Of a stretch of 64,000 bases of DNA, positions 18,135 to 27,171 are shown one piece after another. The stretch comes from Thermogutta terrifontis (GTDB lineage Bacteria; Planctomycetota; Planctomycetia; Pirellulales; Thermoguttaceae). The stretch's first letter is position 1. Every line of letters starts with the position of its first letter. A program made the translations under genes and the position numbers. The DNA is taken from contig NZ_CP018477.1 of assembly GCF_002277955.1 (NCBI RefSeq), positions 1,426,001 through 1,490,000 on the forward strand, written 5' to 3'. A model generated the notes under the pieces. It worked only from the letters and a program-made list of their open reading frames with translations, had not been told where the DNA came from and made no database searches.

Positions 18135-18920
18135 ATGCAAAGGTGTACGAGTCATTTTGTGAAGCTGATCGGCACGACGAGCATCGTTCTCAGTATTGTT
18201 GCAATCTGCGGTGGAAGAGCGATTTTCGCCGAGAGTTCCGCCGAGTCGGGGGCTTCGCAAACGCCGGCAGCCGAGAAGGCCGCTTCGTCGACCCAAACCA
18301 AGGAAAAAAAGCCTTCCCGCTACGAGTGGCGTGACCTATTCGACGGTAAGACACTCACCGGTTGGAAAGTGCCCAAGTTTGGGGGTGAGGGACAGGTCAA
18401 AGTGGAAGACGGCTGCATTGTTATGGAACGCGGGGACCCTATGACCGGAATTGCCTGGGCCGGTGATTTCCCAAAAACTAATTACGAAATTGAGTACGTC
18501 GCCAAGCGAATAGACGGCATCGACTTTTTCGCCACGGTGACTTTCCCGGTGGGGGACAGTTTCTGCAGCTTCGTGACCGGCGGCTGGGGCGGCTCGGTGA
18601 TCGGTCTTTCCTCGATCAATTTCAACGATGCTTCAGATAACGAAACCACCCAGTTCATGGTCTTTAAGGACCACCAGTGGTACAAATTTCGCGTTCGGGT
18701 TACCAAGGCCAAGATTGAAGTTTGGGTGGATGAGAAAAAAGTGGTGGACTTCATCATCGGGAATAACAAGATTTCCACCCGTTACGAGGTGGACCTGTGC
18801 AAGCCGTTCGGCTTTGCCAGTTGGTGCTCGACCGGGGTGATCAAGAGTATCCGCGTGCGGGAATTGACGCCGGAAGAGGTCAAGGCCATCGAGGAAGAAG
18901 CCGAAAAGACCCGGCTTTAA
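18135..18920 (+). CDS. Exported DUF1080 (3-keto-disaccharide hydrolase-like) protein
   Basis: A 261-residue protein with a signal peptide (hydrophobic core about residues 13-30), then a lysine- and alanine-rich linker. One concanavalin-like jelly-roll domain begins with the diagnostic WRDLFDGKTLTGWKV at about residue 64. DUF1080 proteins are abundant in planctomycetes, and some characterised members cleave 3-keto-glucosides. Conserved blocks such as WAGDFPKTNYEIEY and HQWYKFRVRV are present. The C-terminus is a charged helix. The stop codon overlaps that of the convergent gene by two bases (18918-18919), leaving no room for a shared terminator. Confidence 0.88.
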   Translation: MQRCTSHFVKLIGTTSIVLSIVAICGGRAIFAESSAESGASQTPAAEKAASSTQTKEKKPSRYEWRDLFDGKTLTGWKVPKFGGEGQVKVEDGCIVMERGDPMTGIAWAGDFPKTNYEIEYVAKRIDGIDFFATVTFPVGDSFCSFVTGGWGGSVIGLSSINFNDASDNETTQFMVFKDHQWYKFRVRVTKAKIEVWVDEKKVVDFIIGNNKISTRYEVDLCKPFGFASWCSTGVIKSIRVRELTPEEVKAIEEEAEKTRL

Positions 18921-19771
18921 TGCGGTTCCTCTTTTGCCCCGCGGCGGGAAGATTGGTAATCAATCAGATTTACCCGGCGGAAAGACAGCATAGCTTGGTC
19001 CGCCTTTTCAAGCCGCGTGCGGTCTTCGGGGGCGAGTTCGCCCGATATGGTGTGAACACCTCGCAACTCCGCGCGTCGACCGGGCAACCATTCGAGAAAG
19101 TTTCGCGCAGCGGGTACGAGAACAACTTCCCGAGGAAGTAGTTTTTTGTCCCTCAGCGTCTCATTGACCGCCAGTCTGGCAAAAGGGGGCCGGGAACCGG
19201 GCACCAGCAACGTGTTGACCCGAGTGATCCAATCTGAGACCTTCCAGAACCTCTCGCAGGTGGACTGGTCGAAGCCCTGCTGCGTCCTCACCCGGTAGGT
19301 CATCCAGGAGCTGGAAAACACCCAGACGTCTGGGCCGTCCTGACGAATCTCGAAACTGGGTTGCGCGGCAAATCTGAAGCCTGGGTCCGGATGCTCCCCC
19401 GCACGTGCTCGCAGCCGATCAAGAAACAGAAGAATCGTTTCAAAACTCACCTGGGCTTGTTCCCTTCGCTGGAAATCAAGAAAGGTGATGCGTTTTCTGG
19501 CAAAATCGATGATCGTGCCTTCGGAGGGGGCATCCAGGAAGTCGTAGGCCCGGTCCGTCAGAATAATCGTCAGGCTCTGACTGATAAGCTCATCATGTCC
19601 GCGGTAAACTCGATTTTCGACGCGCAATACTTCCTGCGATGAAGGATTCTCGGCCAAAGATGGCAAACTCACGCCGCCCAACAGGGTGACGATGGCCACA
19701 GTGCCGATCCCCCACCCTAATGCTCGGAGAAATTCCAGCACGGATTGCAAACCGCCAGATTCTCTCATCAT
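18917..19771 (-). CDS. Exported protein of unknown function
   Basis: A 284-residue protein from ATG 19771, chosen because a signal peptide follows directly (WGIGTVAIVTLLGGVSLPSLAEN). The 85 residues encoded further upstream come from the repeat cluster and were excluded. The mature part alternates beta and helical segments, with charged pairs such as FARKRITFLDFQRRE. A conserved-looking WVFSSSWMTYRV lies in the middle, and the C-terminus is basic. I recognise no domain. It resembles conserved hypothetical periplasmic proteins of planctomycetes in general character only. It is tail-to-tail with the DUF1080 gene. Confidence 0.65.
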   Translation of the reverse strand: MMRESGGLQSVLEFLRALGWGIGTVAIVTLLGGVSLPSLAENPSSQEVLRVENRVYRGHDELISQSLTIILTDRAYDFLDAPSEGTIIDFARKRITFLDFQRREQAQVSFETILLFLDRLRARAGEHPDPGFRFAAQPSFEIRQDGPDVWVFSSSWMTYRVRTQQGFDQSTCERFWKVSDWITRVNTLLVPGSRPPFARLAVNETLRDKKLLPREVVLVPAARNFLEWLPGRRAELRGVHTISGELAPEDRTRLEKADQAMLSFRRVNLIDYQSSRRGAKEEPH

Positions 19772-19860
19772 CCCGGACGTCGAATTTTGTGCCTTTCCTT
19801 TCGATGACGCTCTGTCAAAACGCAAAGGATAGCGAAAAAGAGAGTTCCCACCAAGATCAT

Positions 19861-20228
19861 TGCGGCCTGACACATCTCCACTTTTGCTCTGGCGGTGGGA
19901 AAGCGGATGTCCACGCCGGTTCGCCTCAGCCCGGAGGGGCCTGCTTGTCAGGTCCGCTTTCGCACGTTCGATTATCCATTTCATCTCACCAAGCACGAGA
20001 ATCGCTCGCCGGTAGGGGCAAATCATGAATTGCCCCTACCACGATGGGGATGCCACGCGCGTAGGGACATCGGGCACGACGAGCGTGTCCCTCCGCAACA
20101 TCTCTCCGAGGGACCTGCTTGTCAGGTCCACATTCCAACGTTCGGATAATCCACTCCACCGGCCGGGCTCCAAGTCCTCGGTTCCGTTGTTAATCAACCA
20201 GTAGGGGCAGCTCATGAATTGCCCCTAC
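19861..20228. repeat. Composite cluster A of intergenic hairpin repeats
   Basis: Contains three GCTTGTC-core hairpins: 19937-19955, 20072-20090 (opposite orientation) and 20111-20129 (GGACCTG-CTTGT-CAGGTCC, perfect). It also holds two GTAGGGGC palindromes at 20011-20040 and 20201-20228. The stretch around 20101-20190 matches the reverse complement of 52990-53075, and 19865-19955 matches the reverse complement of 53143-53240. No coding frame is convincing between 19772 and 20608. Confidence 0.85.
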
Positions 20229-20608
20229 AACAGGTTGTGCTCATGGCCCCTCATACGTTTTTGCAACAGTGGGGATGACTCAGCATTGCGGCCGGTGGAT
20301 TAGCCCGAGACGAACCCTCATTCGCTATCGCGAGTGCACAGCCCCAACCCGTACAGCCTGCTTCCAAAAACTTCGCGCAAAATGATTGCAATGGAGGCAA
20401 ATGATTGCTAAAATTCCGGTCGCGTAACTGGACGAGATCCCAGACGAAAGCTTGTAGCATGAGTTGGTGCGATCTCCGGTGGATCGGGACGATCGGGGAA
20501 AATTGGCCAGAGGTGCTTCGGTGGAGGGACGAAGCGTTAATCTTTCGGCGTAAACGTTAGTGGCTGTTGTTGGGTCTGTTTTCACAACCTTTTCGAAGGA
20601 GGTCGCTC

Positions 20609-21709
20609 ATGAAACGGCTTAGACTCTCGCAGCGGACAGGCAGCGGTTTTACGCTCGTCGAACTTCTTGTCGTGATTGCCATCATCGGGATTCTCATCGC
20701 TTTGCTTCTGCCGGCAGTCCAAGCTGCCCGCGAAGCCGCCCGGCGATCACAGTGCACCAACAACATGAAGCAGGTGGGCCTGGGGTTGCAGAACTATCAC
20801 GACACCTACAAGAGTTTTCCGCCCGGCGTGGTCTGGGGACAGGGATGCATGGGTGCACCGGCAGGAGATACTTCTGCCCAGGACTATTGCCAGAACAATC
20901 AGGTTCCTCTCGCCTATCACCACACATGGAATGCCATGATCCTGCCTTTCATTGAGCAGAAGACGGTGTACGACACGATCAATTGGAAGGCTCCCGCCTG
21001 GATTGGCCCCGACCTTCAGGGAAGAAGTCCGCAGGGGGTGGTGAGTACGGCTATCCCGACGCTCCGCTGTCCCTCGGATGGCAATTTCCTGAAGCCCAAC
21101 CAGTCTAACAATATCGCCATCACCAATTACCCGGGCAGCGAGGGGTACCACTGGCACCCCAATCCTTGCTGCGTGGGCAATTGGGATCCCTGGAACGCTG
21201 TGCCGGACCCCATCACCCAGACCTGCACCATTCACGGTGTTTTCACGCAGACGCGGACGACCAACATCTCTCAAATCACGGATGGCACCAGCAACACGAT
21301 CATCTGCTGTGAAAAAGACTCGGTGGGCCACTATGGTGGGCCCATTCGCACTAGTGGATCAGGCAAGCGCCGGGCCATCAGCGACGCCATCGCCTGCAGC
21401 GCTTTTCTGGGGACGGCCGTCGGTGGTTGGGGTGCTAACGAAACCGGCCAGCACGTGCAGAATGTCGATGGGGGTTCGAAGTCGGCGTGGTCCTGGTTCC
21501 GGTGGAATCCCGGCACCTACATGCCGACGTATATCGCCGCCTGGGGCCCGAACGCCGAATGGCCGAGCCCTTCAAGCTATCACCCTGGTGGCGTGAATGC
21601 CCTCATGGTGGACGGCAGTGTTCAGTTCATTCGCGACAACATCGCCTGGGGGACGTGGTTCCGACTCAATTCGATTGCCGATGGCCTTGTGCTGCAGTCG
21701 GCATTTTAA
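20609..21709 (+). CDS. DUF1559 protein with prepilin-type N-terminus
   Basis: A 366-residue protein from ATG 20609, seven bases after AAGGAGG. The N-terminus carries the prepilin cleavage motif [15 protein letters not shown], then a hydrophobic helix and [16 protein letters not shown], the DUF1559 signature. The C-terminus has the H-x9-DG motif (HPGGVNALMVDG). Such proteins are found in large numbers in planctomycetes and are presumably processed by a prepilin peptidase and assembled or secreted through a type II or IV pilus-like system. Their exact role is unknown. A small lipoprotein gene follows 79 bases later, forming a two-gene cassette. The protein is a paralogue of the one encoded at 23770-24675. 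Confidence 0.93.
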   Translation: MKRLRLSQRTGSGFTLVELLVVIAIIGILIALLLPAVQAAREAARRSQCTNNMKQVGLGLQNYHDTYKSFPPGVVWGQGCMGAPAGDTSAQDYCQNNQVPLAYHHTWNAMILPFIEQKTVYDTINWKAPAWIGPDLQGRSPQGVVSTAIPTLRCPSDGNFLKPNQSNNIAITNYPGSEGYHWHPNPCCVGNWDPWNAVPDPITQTCTIHGVFTQTRTTNISQITDGTSNTIICCEKDSVGHYGGPIRTSGSGKRRAISDAIACSAFLGTAVGGWGANETGQHVQNVDGGSKSAWSWFRWNPGTYMPTYIAAWGPNAEWPSPSSYHPGGVNALMVDGSVQFIRDNIAWGTWFRLNSIADGLVLQSAF

Positions 21710-21788
21710 AGCGATGTCGAATCTCGTCCCAGTTGGGTGTGAGTGTGTAGTTTCCGCAACAGTGGGACTTCTGAGGAAGGAGCTGTCT

Positions 21789-22016
21789 ATGCTGAGAGTG
21801 TTTGCGCTGGTTGTCATGGCAGGGTTGGCATTGACCACCCTCGGAGGGTGCGGAGGCAAGAAGCCCGAAGCCAACCCGCAGTTCAATCCCGAGACGGCCA
21901 AGCAGCCCGAGAAAATTGCCAACCCGATGGAAGGCATCCAACCCGGCGGACCTCCCGGTGGGCCGCCGGCGGGGATGCCGGGAGGGCCTCCCGGGCCAGT
22001 CCGAACGGCTCCGTGA
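21789..22016 (+). CDS. Small lipoprotein with Pro/Gly-rich tail
   Basis: A 75-residue protein with AGGAAGGAG before ATG 21789. The hydrophobic N-terminus ends in a lipobox L-G-G-C, so the mature protein would start at that cysteine and be lipid-anchored. The rest is low-complexity, rich in proline, glycine and asparagine, ending in a P-G-G-P-P repeat. No enzymatic domain is present. Small lipoproteins of this form commonly follow DUF1559 genes in planctomycetes, and the spacing suggests co-transcription. Confidence 0.8.
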   Translation: MLRVFALVVMAGLALTTLGGCGGKKPEANPQFNPETAKQPEKIANPMEGIQPGGPPGGPPAGMPGGPPGPVRTAP

Positions 22017-22255
22017 TCTGCAAGTATTGACAGAGATTCAGCGCCAGAGCGTGTCCGATTGTCGCTGAGAGGCGCGGCATCCGTTTCGAGGTGTCGCGCC
22101 TTTATTTATGCTCTGGACGCGCTGCCACTGAGGATTCTCGCGGTGCCGGAGAAACCCGGCAAGTGGTCGCATCTTCCTTCCGCCCAGAATACAATAAATG
22201 GCAATCGTTCGTGGAACGAAGCAAGTTGGTCAAGCGGCATTTGTGGAGGACGAAC

Positions 22256-23137
22256 ATGAAAACGCAACTGACACGACGTGCGATGATGGGGACACTGGCG
22301 GGAACCGCTGTGGCGACGACCATGGGACGCTACGCACGGGCTGAGGCAGAACCTTCGGCCCCGCTGAAAGGGAACATCAATCACTCGGTATGCCGCTGGT
22401 GTTACGGGCGGGTCTCGCTGGAAGAACTGTGCGCATTCTGCAAGAAAATTGGAATCAAGTCGGTGGAGTTGCTTGGTCCGAACGATTTTGAAACCATCAA
22501 AAAGTACGGACTGACGTGCGCGATGGTCTCGTCTGGGGCGAGTATCCCCAAGGGGTTTAACAAGCTGGAAAACCACGATGAGTTGGTCGAGCGGTACGAA
22601 AAGATGATCCCCATCGTGGCAGAGGCGGGTTTTACGAACCTCATTTGCTTCTCCGGAAATCGCGAGCCGGGTCTGGATGACGAACAGGGGCTCAAAAACT
22701 GCGTCGTGGGGATCAAACGAATTCTGGGCCTTGCCGAAAAGCACAAAGTTGTTCTGGTGATGGAACTGCTCAACAGCAAGGTCAATCACAAGGATTACAT
22801 GTGCGATCACACGGCGTGGGGCGTGGAGCTGTGCAAGCGGATCGGCTCCGAAAATTTCAAACTGCTCTACGACATCTACCACATGCAGATCATGGAGGGG
22901 GATCTCATCCGCACGATCCAGGAAAACATTCAGTACATTGCCCACTTCCACACGGGAGGAAACCCGGGTCGGCATGAGATTGATGAGACGCAGGAGATTT
23001 ACTATCCGGCCGTGATGAAGGCAATTGTGGCGACAGGATACAAGGGCTTTGTTGGCCAGGAGTTTGTGCCCCGCAATCCCGAACCGGCAGCGGCACTTGC
23101 GTCCCTCGAACGCTGCGTAAGGATTTGTGATGTGTGA
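22256..23137 (+). CDS. TAT-exported sugar phosphate isomerase/epimerase-like TIM-barrel protein
   Basis: A 293-residue protein from ATG 22256 with GGAGG nine bases upstream. The N-terminus has a twin-arginine signal (LTRRAMMGTLAGTAVATTMG), so the folded protein should be exported. The mature domain is an AP-endonuclease-2-like TIM barrel of the hydroxypyruvate isomerase type. Visible metal-site residues include the glutamate in VLVMELLNS, the aspartate and histidine in LLYDIYHMQ, the histidine in IAHFHTGGNPGRHE and a final glutamate in GFVGQEFVP. These form a divalent-metal site typical of sugar isomerases and epimerases. The natural substrate is unknown. It lies between two DUF1559 cassettes and has its own terminator. 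Confidence 0.88.
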   Translation: MKTQLTRRAMMGTLAGTAVATTMGRYARAEAEPSAPLKGNINHSVCRWCYGRVSLEELCAFCKKIGIKSVELLGPNDFETIKKYGLTCAMVSSGASIPKGFNKLENHDELVERYEKMIPIVAEAGFTNLICFSGNREPGLDDEQGLKNCVVGIKRILGLAEKHKVVLVMELLNSKVNHKDYMCDHTAWGVELCKRIGSENFKLLYDIYHMQIMEGDLIRTIQENIQYIAHFHTGGNPGRHEIDETQEIYYPAVMKAIVATGYKGFVGQEFVPRNPEPAAALASLERCVRICDV

Positions 23138-23170
23138 GAAGAAACTATAGAAAAACCTACCAAAAGAATC

Positions 23171-23204
23171 GGGCACTCACGATAAATGAGTGCCCTGCTT
23201 ATTT
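23171..23204 (+). terminator. Rho-independent terminator of the isomerase-like gene
   Basis: Nine-bp stem GGGCACTCA/TGAGTGCCC with a seven-base loop, followed by TGCTTATTTT. Confidence 0.78.
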
Positions 23205-23245
23205 TGTTACTACGCCGTCATTTTGTGCTGCAAACGGTAGCCACA

Positions 23246-23698
23246 TTAAATATCCGGCTGGGGTTTTTGTGGGCCACCCGCCGAGCGGGTTTGATTTGAA
23301 GCGTGGATATTGAAATTTTCTTGGTGGTTGTTCTCTTTTGGCAAATCGACATGCGTCACATACTCAGGGGCAAGGGGCGTACCCTCGGGAAGTTCTTCCG
23401 CAGGAACGCCGTCCAGCGCGATGATCCGCACAACGTGGGGCCCCCCGACGGTTCCTCGACCGTTCTGGCGCGTGTCATATTTGCCATCCTTTATTTTCGC
23501 GAACCCGGCGGGGCCTGTGTTGCCTTTCGATTGGTCGGGTTCAAACAGAATGGAACCGGCAGGCACAGGCTTTCCGTCCAGGGTCACAGTTCCAGAGACG
23601 TGGTAAGTTTTCGGTCCACCCCCGCCAGAACCTGATAAAAGAAGCGCGGGAATGGAGAGAATGACCGAAAGCCCAAAAAGCAAACAACCTTTACCCAT
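23246..23698 (-). CDS. Small exported transthyretin/carboxypeptidase-regulatory-like protein
   Basis: A 150-residue protein from ATG 23698. A signal-type hydrophobic segment ends in LLLSGSGGGGP. It is followed by the motif YHVSGTVTLDGKPVPAGSILFEP, the opening of the small beta-sandwich proteins that planctomycetes often encode after DUF1559 genes. The remainder is beta-rich with a disordered, lysine- and proline-rich tail. Relatives normally have a cysteine at the lipobox position; here the codon is TCT (serine), one base away from TGT, so lipid anchoring may be lost. It lies 71 bases downstream of the DUF1559 gene and is probably co-transcribed with it. Confidence 0.75.
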   Translation of the reverse strand: MGKGCLLFGLSVILSIPALLLSGSGGGGPKTYHVSGTVTLDGKPVPAGSILFEPDQSKGNTGPAGFAKIKDGKYDTRQNGRGTVGGPHVVRIIALDGVPAEELPEGTPLAPEYVTHVDLPKENNHQENFNIHASNQTRSAGGPQKPQPDI

Positions 23699-23769
23699 GT
23701 GGCTTCCCCTAGCCAAGATATCTCCTTTTGTGTTACCCAGCTCAAGCTACTGACGCCAAGTCGGCGATG

Positions 23770-24675
23770 TTAGGGCATGGTAACCGCCTCATCGCCGTTG
23801 CGGCTGGCCAAAGCCATGTAGACATTCTGCTCGATATACTGAGTGACGAACCGAACGGAGCCGTCGACGAGCGCGAAATGCACTCCTCCGGGATGGAGAC
23901 TCCCGAAAGAAGTGTTGTTCCAGGTTGTGGTATTTCTGGAGTTAATGGGATACTGGACGTTCTTCGTAAAAAGTAATAACGTCCCCCGGTTATCGGTGAA
24001 ATATCCACGAGTGTACGCCCGGTAATACGGCATGTCGGGCCACGCAATCTCGCCCACGAAAAGCGTGTTTGAGGAACCGTCCCGCACCGACGCTATGTCT
24101 ACTCCAGACGGATAGAAGAAGGCACCCTGAGAGCAGTACCCGCCAAATGTTTCAGTGAGCCCATTGCATTTGTAGGCTGCGGGGGGATTCAGATAGTTAT
24201 TAGTGCCATTGGGCCCCAAAACACCAAAGTAGTGCGCTGTGTACACACGTGTGGAACTTCCCGGAGGATAAACCTCTGATGCGTACCCCGACCGTCGATC
24301 TGTCTCCTCGGTACTGCTGGGACAAAAGTAGATGGGGATCGCTGTGGCTGCCACGCGAATCTTGTCGGCGTCGAGGTAGTTGCCCTGTTTGAAATTGAAC
24401 TGGTCGAACAGAGGCTTTTGTTCAATAAATGGAAGGAGGACTACTAGCCAGGAAGCCTGATTACTGCTGAAACCGGGAGGGGGGAACCTGTTATGCGTCT
24501 GATGGTAGTTTAACAGACCAAGGGCAATTTGCTTCAGATTATTTGTGCACTGGGAACGTCGTGCGGCTTCCCGGGCTGCCTGCACGGCTGGCAGGAGGAG
24601 CGCTATCAGGATACCTATGATAGCGATGACCACCAGGAGTTCAACGAGCGTAAACGCTTTGCGATGAGACGCCAT
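23770..24675 (-). CDS. DUF1559 protein with prepilin-type N-terminus (second copy)
   Basis: A 301-residue protein starting at ATG 24675. The N-terminal prepilin motif ([16 protein letters not shown]) and the following helix and [16 protein letters not shown] signature are almost the same as in the copy at 20609. The C-terminal H-x9-DG motif reads [12 protein letters not shown]. The central beta-rich domain is shorter by about 65 residues and diverged. It forms a cassette with the small beta-sandwich protein downstream. Function beyond likely surface or secretion-system localisation is unknown. Confidence 0.93.
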   Translation of the reverse strand: MASHRKAFTLVELLVVIAIIGILIALLLPAVQAAREAARRSQCTNNLKQIALGLLNYHQTHNRFPPPGFSSNQASWLVVLLPFIEQKPLFDQFNFKQGNYLDADKIRVAATAIPIYFCPSSTEETDRRSGYASEVYPPGSSTRVYTAHYFGVLGPNGTNNYLNPPAAYKCNGLTETFGGYCSQGAFFYPSGVDIASVRDGSSNTLFVGEIAWPDMPYYRAYTRGYFTDNRGTLLLFTKNVQYPINSRNTTTWNNTSFGSLHPGGVHFALVDGSVRFVTQYIEQNVYMALASRNGDEAVTMP

Positions 24676-25239
24676 TGTCGTTTCTCCTTCCTCTTAGCGT
24701 TTGGAAAAGGCCTACCTTACCCCATGCGAAAACCACTTTACCGCTCCCAGGGCCAAATGTCAACCAATTTGTGCACTCTGAATTAACCCTTAACCCCAGT
24801 TTTGGCTTGGAGGGGGAGACGCCCGACGCTCGACTTTTTCAGGGCAATTCGTGGATTGCCCCTACGGCTGATCCGACTGGCTATAGGTGGGCACACGGCC
24901 ACCGGCCGGGCGCCAGCCATCACCCCAAATTTTGCCCTTGCCTCACGAGCTAGGACTCCGCTAAACTTGTCCGCTCGACGAAGTCTCCGGCGGCTTATGG
25001 CAATCTGGGAAGATTTGGTAGGACCCAGTGGTTTGCACCATCATCCGACGGCACCTTCGCCTGTCACGAGAATGTTTGGGGCGTACAATAGAGTCTGAAC
25101 GCGGCAGGAGGCCATCTCCGAACGTCCAGGTCCGATGAGCACCTGGAAAAAGGGATCACGGCGAATGGAAGGTCTCGCCATACTTCTCCCACCAGGCACG
25201 GAGGTCACCGCTTGGCACACGTGGGAGCGAATCTCCACC
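24676..25239. other. Intergenic region with one palindromic repeat
   Basis: About 560 bases between divergent genes. One GTAGGGGC-type palindrome half-degenerate at its left edge lies at 24841-24865. No protein-like frame is present; the promoters of the DUF1559 gene and dnaG must be here. Confidence 0.55.
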
Positions 25240-27069
25240 ATGCCGCTCAGTCCCTATTCGGACGTCAAAGAACAAATTCGCCAGGCGATTGATATCGTCG
25301 ATCTAGTGGAGCGCTATATCCCTCTCCGCCGTCAGGGGCGGGGATTTGTGGGGCTCTGCCCGTGGCATGACGACCACCATCCCAGCCTGCAGGTCAATCC
25401 GGAACGCCAGTGCTTTCGCTGCTTCGTCTGTGACATCGGCGGAGACATTTTTAGCTTCGTCATGCGGATAGAAAACGTCGAGTTCCCCGAAGCCCTGGCC
25501 ATGCTGGCCGAGATGGCGGGAATTCCCCTTCCACGAACCGGAGGCAAACCGAGTGCAACAGACCGCAAGCAGGAGCTGTTCCGTGTCATGGCCTGGGCGG
25601 AGCAGCAGTACCATGCCTGCCTGCTTGAATCTTCCGAAGCAGCGACCGCACGCCAGTACCTTCGGGAAAGGGGCATCTCGGAAGAGAGCATCCGAAAATT
25701 CCGACTCGGATTTTCCCCACTTCAGCCGGATTGGATTCTCCGTCGGGCACGGCGGGACCAAATCGACCCCAAACTGCTGGTGACGGTCGGCATCCTTACG
25801 TCGGCACAAACTCGCGATTGGATCGATCGCTTCCGCGGTCGGGTCCTCTTTTCTATCCGCGATGTCCAGGGCAGAGCGGTGGGTTTCGGGGGGCGGGTGC
25901 TCCCCCAGATGGCTGATACGACGCCCGCCAAGTACGTGAACTCGCCAGAGACCCCGCTTTTTGCCAAAAGTCGGCTCCTTTATGGGCTTGATCTTGCGCG
26001 GGAAGCCTTCCGTCGCACCCGAACAGCGCTGGTTATGGAGGGCTACACCGACGTCATCATGGCGCATCAGCACGGCTTTTCTAACGCCGTGGCGGTGCTC
26101 GGCACGGCGCTGGCCGACTCTCATTTGCGGCTGCTCCAACGATATGTGGATCGGGTCGTGCTGGTGCTGGATGGCGACGAGGCGGGTCGGCGGCGTGCAG
26201 CGCAGGTGCTGGAGTTGTTTGTCGCCCGGCAGATCGACCTTCAGGTCCTCACGCTGCCCGACGATCTTGATCCCTGCGATTATCTGCTTCGGTATGGTGC
26301 CGCCGGTTTTCAGGAAGCCCTTGACGAGCGAACCGTTGATGCCCTGGACCATGCGTTTGCCGCTGCCACGTACGGTGTCGATCTGGAGAACGATGTGGCG
26401 GGTGTGAGTCGGGCAACCGATCAGTTGCTGAGTGTGATTGCCAAAGCGCCGGCCAGGCTGGGCGAACACTCTGCTCAGCAGCAGGCCCGGGAATGGAAGA
26501 TCCTCTCGCGACTGGCGTTGCTCACGCGTATCGATGAGGGGGTTCTCCGCCGGCGATTGGAAGAACTGCGGCGTGGGCAAACGCGACCGCGTGTTGTTCC
26601 CGCGGTTCCCTCGCGTCCGACCCTGGATGGTTGGCATCGCACTTTTCTGGAGTTTCTGGTGGCGGTTCCCGAGGGAATCCGACGATTACGGGAACATTTT
26701 TCAGTGAATGATTTGACCTCCCCATTCGCCCGGCAGATCTATCAGGCCGCCCTGGATCTGTTGGAAATGGGGCAGCCGGTTGATTTCGAACATTTGATGT
26801 TGGCGCTCGACGACGCTGCGCTGCATAATGTCCTGGTGGATGTGGAGCAGACGGCTCGGGAAAAGAAGGTTTCCGAGCAGAATCCGGATGAATTGCTAGA
26901 TGGGCTTCTGCGAAGCCATACCGCACGCATTGCTCAGTTGCAGGCTTCCCAGTTGGCCCATGCTTTGCGTAAAGGAGGACTGGCACCGGAAGAAGAGCTC
27001 GACTTGTTGAAACGGATCATGGATCAGCAGAAAAACCGCCAGAAGTGGTCCGAGCCCACGGAAGGGTGA
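25240..27069 (+). CDS. dnaG: DNA primase DnaG
   Basis: A 609-residue primase that makes RNA primers at the replication fork. Start at ATG 25240, because the conserved SDVKEQIRQAIDIVDLVERY follows directly; the in-frame 35 residues upstream are not family-like. The CHC2 zinc ribbon has Cys and His in CPWHDDHHPS and the two cysteines in CFRCFVC. The catalytic core starts with YLRERGISEESIRKFRLGF. The TOPRIM domain shows EGYTDVIMAHQ and the D-G-D-E-A-G metal motif. The C-terminal helicase-interaction domain is about 200 residues. It lies just before rpoD, the order seen in the macromolecular synthesis region of many bacteria. Confidence 0.96.
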   Translation: MPLSPYSDVKEQIRQAIDIVDLVERYIPLRRQGRGFVGLCPWHDDHHPSLQVNPERQCFRCFVCDIGGDIFSFVMRIENVEFPEALAMLAEMAGIPLPRTGGKPSATDRKQELFRVMAWAEQQYHACLLESSEAATARQYLRERGISEESIRKFRLGFSPLQPDWILRRARRDQIDPKLLVTVGILTSAQTRDWIDRFRGRVLFSIRDVQGRAVGFGGRVLPQMADTTPAKYVNSPETPLFAKSRLLYGLDLAREAFRRTRTALVMEGYTDVIMAHQHGFSNAVAVLGTALADSHLRLLQRYVDRVVLVLDGDEAGRRRAAQVLELFVARQIDLQVLTLPDDLDPCDYLLRYGAAGFQEALDERTVDALDHAFAAATYGVDLENDVAGVSRATDQLLSVIAKAPARLGEHSAQQQAREWKILSRLALLTRIDEGVLRRRLEELRRGQTRPRVVPAVPSRPTLDGWHRTFLEFLVAVPEGIRRLREHFSVNDLTSPFARQIYQAALDLLEMGQPVDFEHLMLALDDAALHNVLVDVEQTAREKKVSEQNPDELLDGLLRSHTARIAQLQASQLAHALRKGGLAPEEELDLLKRIMDQQKNRQKWSEPTEG

Positions 27070-27171
27070 GGTTTCTGGCGTCGGGAAATCGGCGATTCCC
27101 GCGCATCATTTAATCGCGGTTTCCCGTTATCTGGCTGGCTTTCGGCACGGAAGCACGAAAGGAGGCGACCC

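Noticed and set aside
18058-18170. Short 36-codon frame just before the DUF1080 gene, a possible leader peptide
   Set aside because: It overlaps the DUF1080 start in another frame, has no ribosome site that could be separated from noise, and shows no regulatory hairpin.
20161-20200. Segment with a GGTTCCG-like loop and terminal CCA, suggesting a tRNA
   Set aside because: No acceptor, D or anticodon arms can be folded. It belongs to repeat cluster A and matches cluster B.
19937-20228. Repeat clusters as a CRISPR array
   Set aside because: Units are palindromic, unequal in spacing, inverted relative to each other and degenerate. There are no unique spacers of constant length and no cas genes in the window.
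22106-23176. 356-codon minus-strand frame opposite the isomerase-like gene
   Set aside because: Shadow frame without domain or ribosome site.
25303-26637. 444-codon minus-strand frame opposite dnaG
   Set aside because: Shadow frame. dnaG motifs are intact on the plus strand.
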